A stretch of DNA of 64,000 bases from Corythucha ciliata (GCA_038030265.1 CM075939.1:53115253-53179252), one strand, 5' to 3'. Numbered from the stretch's first letter, positions 10,329 through 22,023 are shown. The notes: a model not told the origin generated them from the sequence alone. A program made the numbers and translations.

Positions 10329-10539
10329 CGTAAAAATCTTAATTTCGCGAGCTTTACTGCTATTTCAAAAAGATAATTTTACAGGTTTTTCAAAGCTAGA
10401 AATCCAACTATGCGCTGTATGTTATGCCCCCCCCCCTCCCACCTGACAGACTGATGATGGGATGGAAAATGCAGCGCCTTCAAATCCTGTCCCGTAAAAC
10501 CGCGTTTGTTGCAAGGAGTTTAACTTGGCAGTTTACAGG

Positions 10540-10976
10540 CCTGTGTGAGTTCCCGACGATTCATTTACTACGAAGTCGACATTTTTGCCGCGAGTGAGAC
10601 CTGGCTGAATGCTGATGAGGTTGACCTGTACGTACCGGATGGTTTCACTTGTGTGTCACATTTCTGCCGCTCCGGTTCTACACATGGCGGTTCTGCTATT
10701 TTTTGCCGAAACTCTGTCGAAGCTTTATCATTACTAATCTTGTTCGTCTCGTGCTATCGGGAATCGTGGTGTGCTGCCTGTACCGTCCTCCTTCGTCCGT
10801 GTTTTCAGACTTCATAGAGCGGTTTTCTCTGCTCGTACATCGGCTTTCACTTCTGAGAGCTCCAATTGTTATAGTTGGCGATGACAACATACACCTGGAG
10901 ACAGATAATGCTGAACGTCAGTCGCTCTTCGATGTCTTGGCTGAGTATGGCCTTTGCTCTACCATCACAGAGAGGT
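10540..10976 (+). pseudogene. LINE endonuclease (AP-like) domain, 5' truncated
   Basis: The reading frames contain VDIFAASETWL, a VVCCLYRPP block and IVIVGDDNIHLE, the order and spacing of the endonuclease domain of CR1/Jockey-type non-LTR retrotransposons (the family usually has GDFNIH). The frame must shift around 10720-10760 to connect the two halves. The N-terminal catalytic part and any ORF1 are missing upstream. It stops abruptly at CSTITE, where copia sequence begins; the rest of the LINE resumes near 13728. Confidence 0.85.
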
Positions 10977-10977
10977 C

Positions 10978-11730
10978 ATGAGCACACTTCCAGCCGAGTA
11001 TTTCGAATTCAAAAATGTTTGGGAAAGCATTCCGATGGCTGATAGAAGCGTCAGACTACTTCTGGAAAGATTGCGACTCATAGAAATGAGACTGCCGTTG
11101 CAGCAAGGGGCCAGCGGGTCGGCTATGCAAGTCATTTCTAAACCTCGTCCGCAGGGAGGGAGCAAGAAAAACGGAAAAGTCGGGAAGACAAATCAAATAA
11201 AATGTTTCATTTGCGACGAAGTGGGCCACTTTGCCGCTAAATGCCCATCGAAATCAAAACCTAAGGCAAACGTCGTAAGTCTGTTGTGTTTCTCGGCTGA
11301 AACCAAAACGAACGATCAGAATTGGATAGCTGATAGTGGTGCTTCACACCACATGACTCATTGCAAGGACTGGTTTGAGTCTTATCGACCGTTTCCTCAA
11401 CCTGTGGAAGTGACCGTGGGCAACAACTCCACAATTAAGGCACTAGGTGAAGGCATGATTCGTATGGAAGCTCTAATAGGGCAAAAAAGGATCCCAGTAG
11501 AAATAAATAACGCATGGTTCGTACCAGACATCGGTAAAAACCTACTCTCGGTGAGTCAAACGCTTAAGAAAGGAGTAACTTTCAAAGCCAATGGTTCTAA
11601 ATGCGCTTTTATGAAAGCAAGAAATCCTATTGTCGTCGGAAAGCTCAAAAATGGATTATTTGAGCTGAATTTGAAGGTGCTCACACCTTCAAATTCTTCG
11701 GAAGCGCATGTCACGCTCAGATACCTCTAG
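10978..11730 (+). pseudogene. Copia 1 gag C-terminus and protease
   Basis: About 250 codons. The start is inside gag (LPAEYFEFKNVWES), followed by a CCHC zinc knuckle (CFICDEVGHFAAKC, near residue 87), the aspartic protease motif WIADSGASHH and the usual WFVPDIGKNLLSVSQ block. It ends just after the FELNLKV segment, where an intact element would continue into the His-His-Cys-Cys finger of integrase. That whole region, about 1 kb, is gone, and the next recognisable residues are the linker before reverse transcriptase. The protein would be packaging-competent at best. Confidence 0.88.
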
Positions 11731-11734
11731 CATT

Positions 11735-12834
11735 CAACAGGGACGACACCCTCAACGATTCAGAGGGAGAAATCGTTATTGGGACAGCGCCAGAGGAAAC
11801 AGTGGAAAATGAGCCCACCGATGCGACCGAAATGGAATCAGCTCACTCAGAAAACGCTTCGTGCAGCCTCGATGTTGAGCATAACTCAACTTTTGCATCC
11901 GGTGGAATGGAATCTGAAAGCCCAAGCGAGAACAGAGTTGTGACTCGTTCTGGAAGGCAAGTAAAGCCACCAGACCACCTAAAAGAATTTGTCTGTGTCG
12001 CTGAAGAATCGATGAGTGTCCAAGAAGCTCTGTCATCAGCCCCCTGGCGTGAAGCCATGGAATCCCTAGTGAAAAACGAAGTCTTCGAGCTTGTAAAAGC
12101 CGCCTGCGGGAGCCAAAATAATCGGAAGCCGATGGGTCCTGCGTGAAAAATCAAACTCAGATGGGACAGTCCAGCGCCTTAAAGCTCGTCTCGTAGCAAG
12201 AGGATTTTCTCAGCAGAAGGGAATCGACTATGATGAACAGTTCAGTCCTGTGGCGAGACTTGAAACTGTGAGGACAGTCATCAGTGTTGCTGCTAATGAA
12301 GACGTGCACATGCGCCAATTTGATGTGAAGACAGCATTTTTATATGGCTTTCTCAAGGAAAAGGTGTTCGTGAGTCAGCCGGAAGGATACGACGATGGCT
12401 CTGGGAGGGTGTGGAAGCTTAAAAGAAGCCTATATGGCCTTAAACAAAGTCCAATGTGTTGGAACCACCGATTTCTGCAGTTTATGGAAAAACAGCAATT
12501 CGTCCAGTCGGAATCGGATCCTTGTCTGTTTTCCAATCACCTTAAAAATGGAAATAAGATCGTCATTGTCTGTTATGTTGATGATGGCCTCATAGCCTGC
12601 ACGGACAGGACCGACGTAGAACGATTTATTGAGTGTTTAAAAGCTGAATTTGAAATCAAAGTTTCGATACCTGATTGCTATCCCGGAATAGCCATCAAAC
12701 GAAGTGATGACGGAAAAATCACTCTTGATCAAAAGGCCTACACAGAAAAATTGCTGGATAAGTTCGGTATGACCGACTGTAAACCTGTGAGGACACCAGC
12801 AGAAACAGGCGGGCAAACGGTTAAAAGAGAATGA
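11735..12834 (+). pseudogene. Copia 1 reverse transcriptase with frameshift
   Basis: The acidic linker with VVTRSGRQVKPPDHL leads into the RT domain. One extra A near 12090 shifts the frame; the remainder reads LKARLVARGFSQQKG, FDVKTAFLYG, SLYGLKQSPMCWNHRF and the catalytic VCYVDDGLIAC. A second frame break near 12830 separates it from RNase H. The RT core motifs themselves are intact, so decay is by small indels rather than loss of active-site residues. Confidence 0.9.
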
Positions 12835-12844
12835 AAACCCTTAG

Positions 12845-13521
12845 ACCGGACGACACCCTACCGAGAAGCTGTTGGCAGCCTCATTTTTCTCGTTTCCGGG
12901 ACAAGACCCGACTTGGCTTATGCAGTGAGCACCGTAGCGCAAGAAGTTGAGAGCCCAACTGATATTTCTTGGGGGAAAGTAAAACGTATCTTCAGATATT
13001 TAAAAGGCACGTTGGACTTCTGTCTCATATACGAACGTGGGAGGCCAAAACAGCTGATTGCGTACAGTGATGCTGACTACGCAGCTGACAAATCGAGAAG
13101 ATCGCGCAGTGGCATGCTTTGCATATACGCCGGCTCATTACTGACATGGACTAGTCAAAAACAAAAGAACATCTCAGTCTCAACGATGGAAGCTGAGTAT
13201 ATATCAGCTAGTGAAGCAGCCAAGCAAATCATTTGGTTATCACGTCTACTCAGGGAAATAACGACTGATATTCAACAGCCGCGCTTAAATGTGGACAATC
13301 TGAGTGCTGTTCGTTTAATCAAGAATCCCGAGTTCCACTTTAAAAGCAAGCGTATTGATGTGAGGTATCATTTTGTTCGAGAGAAAGTGGCTGTTGGGGA
13401 CTTCTTGGTGAATCACATCGCTAGTGAAAAACAACTCGCTGACATTCTGACGAAAGGAATACCCGGTCCTAGATTCTGGGAACTTCTGGACAACATGAAT
13501 GTGTGTTGTTTCAAAACATGA
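12845..13521 (+). pseudogene. Copia 1 connection and RNase H domain
   Basis: It begins in the PYREAVGSL / GTRPDLAYAV region, continues through FRYLKGTLDF, then RNase H (AYSDADYAADKSRRSRSG, MEAEYISASEAAKQI, NVDNLSAVRLIKNP, SKRIDVRYHFVRE) and the terminal LADILTKGI. The stop at 13519-13521 lies just upstream of the putative polypurine tract, the normal position for a copia pol end. The catalytic Asp and Glu residues are visible. Confidence 0.9.
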
Positions 13522-13727
13522 ACTGAGGGAGAGTTGGAGAGTTACTTGTTTTGAAGAAAGTTAGCGGGAGCCATATGAGCTTCACGATGAGAATTGTTGT
13601 TTGGTTGTTACCAAGTTTAAAAAAAAAATATTAATTATTTTCGTCTAATAAAAGTTCCCTTAATTTTTCGCGCGTTTCTCTAGTTTTCCCTGCAGCTTTA
13701 TATTTACAAACTGCCATCCGTCCCAGT

Positions 13728-14086
13728 TTTCCAGCGGAGTGTACCCTGAAAGCTTTTCTGGTCACCTTGCCCTTGAGTTTGACCTGTTTCTGTCACACGA
13801 TTGCGTGGAAGGGAAGGAATCAGCCGTAGGGCGTCGACTGCTGGGTCAATCAAACCTCGACGCACTCAAAAGAGCATTCGGTCTGCCCTGCCTATGGTTT
13901 CATGTCTATGGTGCCCCTTGTGATCAGGCGTCGGATGTATTCCTCTCCATTCTTTTGGAGGCTATAGAGAGTACGTGTCCATGGTATGAGAGTAAGCCTG
14001 ACCACGGGACAGTCACCAGATACCCATGGTACTGTTCGGATCTGAAAGTGTCAAGAAACAAAGGTGCGTTCATCTTCACCGATTAG
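13728..14086 (+). pseudogene. LINE linker between endonuclease and reverse transcriptase
   Basis: It resumes with YPESFSGHLALEFDL, typical of the end of the LINE endonuclease domain, and continues into the spacer before RT. About 30 codons of endonuclease expected between 10976 and 13728 are not found on either side, so the copia event was accompanied by loss of LINE sequence. A stop at 14084-14086 breaks the frame. Confidence 0.75.
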
Positions 14087-14289
14087 CTCAGTGTGATCCG
14101 AACTACTCAACCGCCTGGAGACTGTCGCTAGCTTCTGCATGTAGGGACTATCGTCGGAGTCTAAAATTAGCTAAGGTAACTTAAAATGATGATCTACTCC
14201 GAAAATCCAGTAACAAGCCTCAAGCAGCCTGGCGAATTGTCAAAAATGAAATAAGAAATGCTTGGCTGAAGCCTACTGCTCGTAAGGAT

Positions 14290-15119
14290 TCTGAACTGTC
14301 ACCGGATGGGTTCAACGAGTTTTTTGTTGACATGGCTAAGGACACTTTGAGCAGACAACCGACGTCTTCTTACACTCCCGCTGACTTCCTTCCGGCAACG
14401 TGCCTCCGTGAGGAGCAGGTTTTCGATCTTCGGGAGGTGTCTGTCGAGGAGGTGTTCTCCGCTATTTTCAAGCTTAAAATAAGTTCATCGATGGATGCTT
14501 ATGGGATGACAATTGGCATGATAAGGCATATTGCACGTGAAATCGTGGAGCCCCTTTGCTTCGTCTTCAACTCTTTTATTGATGCAGGCGAAATTCCGTC
14601 CTCCTTTAAGATTGCTCGAGTAATCCCTGTCCCCAAAAAAGGAACTGATACCTATTGTGACTACCGACCAATATCGATTGAATGCGTCCTAATGAAGGTG
14701 TTCGAGTCCCTTATTGACATTCAGTTATCAAGCTTCTTAAACGACTTGTCCATATTGTCGGATTGCCAGTATGGATTCCGAAGTGGCCGGTCAACATCTG
14801 TGGCGGCACTAGAACTATTGTGCCGGTGTTTGCGGGGTCTTGAAGAGAAGAAGAGGGTTTCATTGCGGCTCTTTATTTGTCGCGTGCCTTCGATTCAGTA
14901 AATCTGGATGTGTTAACCTCCAAGTTTCAATACCTTGGAATGAGGGGTTCCGCAATAAAACTGCTCGCGTCAGCTGCCTTGGGATGGAATCAACTTGTCT
15001 CCTACGGTGGAAGAAACTCCGAGATGCTTCCCACCTGCGACATCGGAATGAAGCTGGGGACGATTCTTGGTCCCTCTGAATTCAATCTTTATATTAATGA
15101 CCTCCCAGCAAATCTTTAG
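14290..15119 (+). pseudogene. LINE reverse transcriptase, fingers and palm
   Basis: Motifs in order: SPDGFNEFF, FKIARVIPVPKKG, DYRPISI, QYGFRSGRSTSVAALELL, a one-base frame break near 14870, then SRAFDSVNLDVL and EFNLYINDLP. These are RT blocks of the CR1/Jockey group. In the next stretch the YADD active-site block appears as ADDVTIAC, but the codon at the Tyr position is TAA (15144-15146), so the catalytic motif is interrupted by a stop. Confidence 0.9.
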
Positions 15120-15146
15120 GGACCAAGTACCCAGTCATTTATGTAA

Positions 15147-15908
15147 GCGGACGATGTAACGATCGCGTGCCTCGGGCCAGTCGGGTCCGTCGAGACCGCG
15201 ACTGGTGTGGATGAGGCGACGTCGGTGTTGGCTGGTTGGTGCGACGCCAATCGTCTCATGCTAAACCAGTCCAAGACGCAGGACTTAACCATCGATCTGA
15301 GCGGTAGCTCGGCAAATTCATCGACCGTTAGCTTCCTTGGAATCATCTTCGACTCACGCCTCTCGTGGGAACCTCACGTAAACACACTCTGTTTGAAGCT
15401 AGCCAGAGTTCTGTATGTAATGAGGCGCTTGGAATTTTCCGTATCTCACTCTGTCTTGAGAATGGTATACTTTTCTCTGTATCACTCACGAATGGCATGT
15501 GGTATCGTGGTATGGGGCAATTCACCACATGTTCTTAAGGTCTTCAAGTATCAGAAGAAAGCGGTCCGTCTTCTTGCACAAGTCGGGCCCCGCACATCTT
15601 GCCATGATCTGTTTAATGAGCACGGAATATTAACTTTCTACGCGACCTATATCTTGGAGGTGCTTTGTTGCACCCACGAGATGGCACTGCAGGGCAAAGT
15701 GGTCTCCCTGGACCATGGGTACTCTACGAGATTTAAGTGTGACCCGGTATCAGAACACTGTCGGCTGACCCGCTCTCTGCACTATAACCCCGGCGTAATT
15801 GGCCCACAACTATATAACTACCTCCCAGCCTCGCTGAAAGAATTGCCCTTGAGGCGATTCAAGGCGAGAAGCAAGGAATTGCTGCTGACCTGGCTCGTAC
15901 TCTCTTAA
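15147..15908 (+). pseudogene. LINE RT thumb and C-terminal domain
   Basis: The frame contains LAGWCDANRLMLNQSKTQDL, FLGIIFDSRLSWEPHV, LYHSRMACGIVVWGN and KYQKKAVRLLAQ, the typical C-terminal half of CR1/Jockey-clade ORF2. It ends near TWLVLS at a TAA (15906-15908). Confidence 0.88.
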
Positions 15909-16015
15909 AGACTTCTTATCAACCGTGCTGTGATCTGTATCTACAATATTTATTGACACTGTTCTTAAATCTTGAAAGTTTTGTGAACAATAAAAAATAT
16001 ATTATTATTATTTTT
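15909..16015 (+). other. LINE 3' untranslated region and ATT-repeat tail
   Basis: About 100 bp after the stop, ending in GAACAATAAAAAATATATTA then ATTATTATT. Short microsatellite tails rather than poly-A are common in CR1-like elements, so this is taken as the LINE 3' end. Confidence 0.7.
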
Positions 16016-16029
16016 CTCCACGATGGAAG

Positions 16030-16480
16030 GGCCCGGTTGGTCTAAAATGCCAAGTTTAGCGCCGAAAGTATCAATCTCCAGGGGAAAAGTTGTCAATTTG
16101 GGCGGAAAATCTGGAATATACCTAACACTACAACGATAGTTTCCCAGCAGAGACGTTCGTTTTTGACGGACACCGACCCTTTCTGTGCAAGGATCGGGCT
16201 CAGTGACGTCATCCTCGAACAAACCATAGGCCGCTTATATTTCGTAGAATGAGCCTGGGCCACGAGACTTGGTTATATTTAGCCACAAAATCCGGTATAA
16301 GCTGACCTTAAAAAGCATTCAATCTAGCCCTGTAGGTCACTCTTAACTGGAAGAAAACTAATAATTAACCACTCTACAATGGACAGTCGTCACAAAAATG
16401 CAGGTAGATTGCCCAGTTTAGTCGGTCCAAAATTGGCAATTCTGCCGGCAAAAGTTCGACCCAAAATGTTTACGAAGGCT
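16030..16480. repeat. Old degenerate copy of the GTCAGTTTTG-type repeat element
   Basis: Degenerate phrases such as AAAATGCCAAGTTTAGCGCC and AAAGTTGTCAATTTGGG occur here. Bases 16136-16190 (TAGTTTCCCAGCAGAGACGT onward) match 48138-48200 in the large array region, so part of the same repeat family also exists 32 kb away. Confidence 0.6.
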
Positions 16481-18830
16481 TCTAGAGAGCAGTAAGGAAC
16501 GCGTGTTGTGCGTTTTATTGCATATCTTTAGCTCGCCATCTTTCTCTGTCACTTCCACTTGCTTTGACGCGGAAACTTTTTTGTGCGAAAACTTCTGTTA
16601 AAAACGTATTGTGTGGCACTGAAAAGGTCGGTGGTGGTGGTTGTTGGGGGGGGGGGGTGAACTTGAAAGCAGAAATTAGACGAAAAACAAAAATAAGGAA
16701 GATTTAAACTTGATTAAAATCAAGGACAGTCATCCGTGAACGATTTAAATTATTACAGTGGCGTGGAGTTGAAAGAAAAATTAGGGCGATCTAGTTCTAT
16801 CACAAGTAAAACCGATAAATCAGACTTGAATATTTCCGGCAAGCAAAATGCAGCGTAATGCACTAGTTCTTTTATAAACTTCATGAGTTGCTCATTTTTT
16901 CCTCTCCCCTGTAGTCCTTCAATAAATATGCATTCGTCTATTTTTTAAGTTTTTTTTTTTTAACACTAGCGAGAAAAATAATTTAACCACCTCGGAAAAG
17001 GCTTTACTTGTTCTGTTCGTATTAATAGGAATTGGTTGGAAAAAACGTTACATAACGCGATTGCTCCAAAGAATAAATTATACGCAGGCGCTTCCCCCAC
17101 TTACCGCGAACTAGCGCGTCTGAATTCCACCATCTCTCAGCTCACATTCTTCGATTAAAATGTATTGCGCCGCGGCGCTTACGATTTACGTGGAAGCAGC
17201 CCGCCACCCACGCTGTGCGCGCTGGTCACACACCACCAGTATAAAGGTTGAACGAGAGAAAGTCGCCGGTGGAAAAACGATCAATTTTTTCAAGACGCGA
17301 CCACCGCAAAGTCAAGATCATGATGGTGTTGGGAGAGAGGGGTGGCGTTTGACGTTGACCTTGGTCGCGCGCCTCAAGGTACCCACGTTTAGGTGCGGCG
17401 CGTTGTTGGGACGCGTTGGGGTAGGTCTGGAGAATCTTAAACGCTCGTTTATAGGGGAAAGTATGAGAACGTGGAGATACCCAAAAGGAAGTAAAGAGGA
17501 AAAATAGGCACACCGGACTCACATTCCGTAGTTTTTATAACTCACCGTTTATAGTAATATGTTTAAGTTTAATTTTTTTTTCTCGCTCTTCAATCACTCG
17601 GTCAATAGCGAGAAAAGAGCGACCCGTAAGCCAAGGCGCATTATCAGCTCTATCTGGCTGGTAGAGGGGGGCCATTGGAATGAGAACGCTATGCTTTCAA
17701 TGGCATCCTTCCATTTGTGTAACTAGGCCCATTCACCCTCCCTTCAATTCAGACCTCATTTTCCTACTTGTCCCCGTCACCCCGCCGCCACCGCCCCTGA
17801 CGACGGTGTTTGGAAGAGAAAGTGGTACAAAGATTATGAATTATTAAGGGAACGCTAGCTAAAAGTGATACAAATTGAGGCACACTTGGCATTCCCATGA
17901 TTTTTAGAGTTTTTTTCTTTCTAAAAGAAAGAACACCATTAAAATATTAGCAGAAGCCATGAGATCAGATGATCCAAATCACTTGTAGAGCGTTCATAAC
18001 CCCCAGACAGATTTTTGCTATAAAACGTTAAGCAAATATTTTTTAAAAAGCGCAATTCGAAACGGAAAACTTTCACTTTTGAAGTCATTGCTATCGATTA
18101 TCATATTCGTGCTTTACAAATAAACGCACGAATCAGTTAAACACTTCATGAAAAATTCATTTTTCGTGATACCACCTCGTATTCAAATTGTGCCGGAGGT
18201 AAAAGGCGATTGTAAAATAAAAATGAAGAAGAAAAAAAAAAAAGAAAATAAGTTAAAGCAACGGGGCCAGACTGGAAAATTGTTTCAGCATGGTCAGACG
18301 AACGTGTCATTCGTGCCCCTTTCGCAAGAATAAACATACAAATTGAAAAATCTAGTAAGCGACGATAAATTTCATTTTAACTCAAAACAAAGCGTGTAAT
18401 GATGTTGATGATGCGGTGAACATCGATGGCTTTTGCTACTTGACGAATTAACATAAATTCTTGCATTTTTCCAGCGAAAAAAAAGTAATAACCGTCTCTA
18501 GTTTTTATGCGCTTTACATTTATACGTTAATCCTGGAAAGCTTTTATGCAAATTTTGGCTCCAAAAGCATTCCTTCCCACTGATTAGGAGGAAGTCAGAA
18601 ATCAGAGAGGCCCTTCATTAATATGCTTCGACATTTTTTATTTATTTTTGACGATGTCCTTGTCAACATTGCAAACAAAAAATCCGACATATTTTTGGAG
18701 TGTGGTTTGTGAGAGTGATTGATGGAGGGGGAGGGGGGGAGAATGTTGCTTGGCGAACTGTCCCTTTCTCTCTGTACCGTCCATTAGCGCGACACGCGGA
18801 ACTGTTGGACAGAGGTTTCGAACTGTTGAA
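16481..18830. other. No recognisable gene
   Basis: Mixed unique sequence with homopolymer runs (a G-run near 16648, T-runs and A-runs) and a slightly GC-richer stretch at 17090-17420. No domain, RNA gene or repeat boundary is recognised. Confidence 0.55.
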
Positions 18831-18834
18831 AAGT

Positions 18835-19375
18835 TGAGGTTTGGCAACTGTTCGACAAGAATTTTTGTCGAACAGTTGAAAATGAGCCATTATTTCAAGT
18901 GTTCGACATTTCAACTGTTCGACAGAAGAAGCGTCGATAACGCATACAGAAGTGGCATTTTGTGGGTATCCCACAAAGGAACTGTGTCGCTACGACACGT
19001 GCAAGTTTGTCAAACGGGTGAAAACGAGGTGATATTGCAAGTGTACGACATTTCAACTGTTCGACAGGAGAACCGAATAACGCATGCAGAGGTGGACACA
19101 GGGGCGCAAGTAGCAAAATATTTTGGGGGTGAGACAGTTAATTTTACCAATTACGACCTGCCTGCTACAGTTTCATCACTCCCCCCCCCCTCTTCGATTA
19201 GACCTCCAAAATAAATAGCGCAGGGGGGGGGGTGGCAAGTGGTAAAACTGTAGCAGCCAGGTGGTAAAGTTGACTCTCACATCCCCAATATATGTAGCTT
19301 CTCGTGCCCCTGAGCTTACCTCAGTTTGCGTTTTCGCAAGCTCCCTAATCCCTGTCGAACAGTTGAAAGCCGCCC
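18835..19375. repeat. Cluster of CAACTGTTCGAC motifs in both orientations
   Basis: The 12-mer or its complement GTCGAACAGTTG occurs near 18850, 18868, 18914, 19054 and 19353. Around 18890-18952 and 19032-19095 the motif lies inside a ~62-bp diverged direct repeat sharing TACGACATTTCAACTGTTCG and an ATAACGCAT-CAGA-GTGG tail. Confidence 0.7.
19098..19312. repeat. ~215-bp imperfect palindrome with C-run/G-run centre
   Basis: GGGGCGCAAGTAGC...GGTGAGACAGTTAATTTTACC and CTGCTACAGTTT on the left pair with AAACTGTAGCAG, GGTAAAGTTGACTCTCAC and GTAGCTTCTCGTGCCCC on the right. The centre carries a C-run and a G-run. Probably a foldback element. Confidence 0.75.
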
Positions 19376-20057
19376 ATTGAGAAGTCCTGATCACACCCTC
19401 CGCTCATTTATGTGATCCCGACATAGTGTAAGGGAGAGAGTATCACAAGACGGTCAACGACAGGCTAAAAAGTCATTATTCTCCTGCCCGTTGCGAAATA
19501 GCCGAACGGCTTCAAGTTCAACAGACGGTGCCAAGAACCGGGCGAGTCAGTGCAGTCGTTTATCATCGCACTCAAACATTTAGCAGCAACCTGTAACTTC
19601 GGTTGAGTTCCGGGATTGTGGGCTCTCGATGCTCTCCTCGTACAATCAGGGTCCCGACCTCATAATTCATGCAGTCACAGCACAATCATCGCCACGACGC
19701 CGCGCCGTTCGTTCAGCCATACAAGATCGTCGAGGCCCCAAATTACTCGGTCACCCAAGCCGATCTGGTTCACCGCAGCAGGGGTGCCCGTCCTCCCAAA
19801 GCTGAATGGCGCATCTCCCCCCCCCCAAAAAATCACCCCCACCCCTCTTCAGCACCAAATATTAACGGGGTGAACAAATTAGCGCAAATTGATCAGATGT
19901 ATTGTCAGTTATAGGTCGTCAACCCGACATCATTAATTGAAACGTCAACTCGTGAATTCGTTACCAAAAAATTTACCTCTTTAACGCGTTAGGCCCCTTT
20001 TGGACGAGTAAGTTTTTTGATCAAAGTAGCCATTTTTAAAAAAATTAACAGATATTC

Positions 20058-20172
20058 TGATGAATTTATGAAGGACAAGATCAGGAAAAACACTTTTTTA
20101 TTAGATCGAATTAAAGACCAGAAACAACAAAATATAAAAAGTCATGTGGTTATAAAATTACAGCTTCCAACA
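20058..20172 (-). repeat. 3' LTR of copia 2 (115 bp)
   Basis: Identical to 24191-24301 apart from four extra bases (ACCAG/AA region near 20127). Flanked outside by TATTC. Confidence 0.93.
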
Positions 20173-20183
20173 CCCTCCCTTAA
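20173..20183 (-). other. Polypurine tract of copia 2
   Basis: Minus-strand TTAAGGGAGGG abuts the TG of the 3' LTR, the position where plus-strand DNA synthesis is primed. Confidence 0.85.
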
Positions 20184-20191
20184 TTTTAGAA

Positions 20192-21962
20192 TTAAGAAAC
20201 GAGATATTTTTTGAATTTTCCGAACTTTGTAGAGTGTAGAGCCTTTGTCAATATGTCAGCGATTTGACTGCTGGTTGGACAGTATTTGACCACAATCAGT
20301 TTTTCGTCCACTTTTTCTTTGATGTAGTGGTAACGTACATCAATGTGTTTTGATCTTATTCATTACACCATTCTTGATCAAGTTGATGGCGCTTTGGTTG
20401 TCGATGTTAATTTCGGTCGAGATCGAAGTTCCTGTCAGCTCTTCAAGAAAATTTTTCAAGTAAATCAGTGTTCTGGCACATTCTGCTGCACTGATGTACT
20501 CGCTTTCGGTTGAGCTAGTCGCGACGATCGATTGTTTCCTGGACACCCAGCTAACAGGTCCTCCACAGTAATAAATGACAAATCCGGTTGTGCTCTTTCT
20601 TGTTTCCTTATCTCCAGCAAAGTCGGCGTCACAAAACGCCACAAGTTTGTCATCAAGCGTGTTTGCCGAGTAGGTAATACCGGTTGAACATGTTCCTTGG
20701 AGATACCTCATTATTCGTTTCAGATTTTGAACGTCTGACTTCTGAGGATTTTCAACATTCCTTCCACACATATTGACAGCGAAACTGAGGTCAGGCCTTG
20801 TCTTCGTCGAGAGGTAAAGTAAACTTCCAACGGCTTCTCTATATGGAAATTTAACAGTGTCAATGTCACTTTCCTCATTTTCCTCGATCTTCGAACTTTC
20901 CGGTAGCAATGGAGTGGTAACAGTTTTACAGTCCGACATTCTGTATTTTTCCATCAAACTCATCGAGTAATTTTTTTGATGAAGCTTAAGTGTGTCACCT
21001 GTTCGTACAAAGTCGATTCCGAGATATGAAATAGGATTTTCTGTGATCGTCATTTCAAATTCTGATTTCAATCTGTTTATTATTTTTCTCATTCTAGGTA
21101 GATTTTCCCCTGCAAGCATTCCGTCATCCACATGAATAGCCATGAACATGTTTTCTTCGTCGTTTTTGAAGACACACTGTTCAGTTTTCAGTTCTTTAAA
21201 TCCTTCTGAACGAAGAAATTCTGTGAAACGTTTATTCCAGCACGAGGGGGCTTGTTTCAGGCCGTACAAAGATTTCTGCAACTTGCATATTTTGGATTTA
21301 TCGTCATATCCTTCAGGAAGTTCCATGTACAATTCCTCCTCGATTTGTCCATGTAGAAAGGCGGTTTTGACGTCAAATTTCATTAAATGATACTTCTTTT
21401 TCACTGCATAAGCGAGCATCAAACGTAGAGCATCGTTTCCAACAACAGGGCTAAATACTTCGTTGTAATCAACATTAGGCTGTTGCTCACAACCTCGCAC
21501 CACAAGTCTCGCTCTGTACCTTCCGTCGTCTTTTATCTTGAAAACCCAACGACTGGACAGCAGTGATTTTCCTCTCGCTTCATTTCTATCCACGAGAGTC
21601 CATGTTCTGTTTTTTTTAAGAGCCTCCTTTTCTTCTTCAATTGCTTTCTCCCATTCCAAATGATCACTCGAGTTGATAGCTTGTTTATAAGTTAATAGAA
21701 CGTAGTCGCGCAGTTTTTCTGGTATTTTTATGGTTCGGCGTATTCTTCGAAGAATATTTGGCTGGCTTCTTTCTTCATCGTCAGCATTTCCTTCTTCGTT
21801 TTTTTCGACCTCTACTTCAGACTCGTCTTGTACGGAAACAAGGTCGTCTTGAGGGGGTTTAGATTCTTCCAAGGGGATAAGTCCTTTTCTACCGTGGCTT
21901 TGCGTTATGACTTCAATAACTGGTGGTTCATTATTTCGAATTGTTTGACGTCCTCCGATCAA
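20192..21962 (-). pseudogene. Copia 2 reverse transcriptase and RNase H
   Basis: RT motifs in order: RRTIKIPEKLRDYVL, YRARLVVRGCEQQPNVDY, FDVKTAFLHGQIEEELYMEL, SLYGLKQAPSCWNKRF and AIHVDDGMLAG. The active site reads HVDD instead of the usual YVDD, which may lower activity. RNase H follows (AFCDADFAGDKETRKSTTG, SSTESEYISAAEC, NIDNQSAINLIKNG). A one-base shift near 20350 puts the last ~50 codons (SKHIDVRYHYIKE, IADILTKAL) in another frame, ending at TAA 20192-20194 just before the polypurine tract. Confidence 0.9.
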
Positions 21963-22023
21963 TAGAATCTTGACGTTCCTTCTTAGTGTCTATTGACTCA
22001 ATAAAACTGACATCACGGCTGAT

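Larger units (their letters stand above)
10977..13727 (+). mobile_element. Ty1/copia fragment (copia 1) inserted in the LINE, 5'-truncated and integrase-deleted
   Basis: Copia gag-protease, reverse transcriptase and RNase H follow in order on the plus strand. The 5' LTR, most of gag and the integrase are absent. A purine-rich stretch GAGGGAGAG near 13527 is followed by GTTGGAGAG, probably the polypurine tract and the start of a 3' LTR that would run to about 13727 (AATAAA near 13647). No second LTR is present, so the left side was lost after insertion or the segment arrived as a partial copy. Confidence 0.85.

Noticed and set aside
17160..17507. 115-codon open frame in a GC-richer patch
   Set aside because: No recognisable domain or splice context; composition alone explains the lack of stops.
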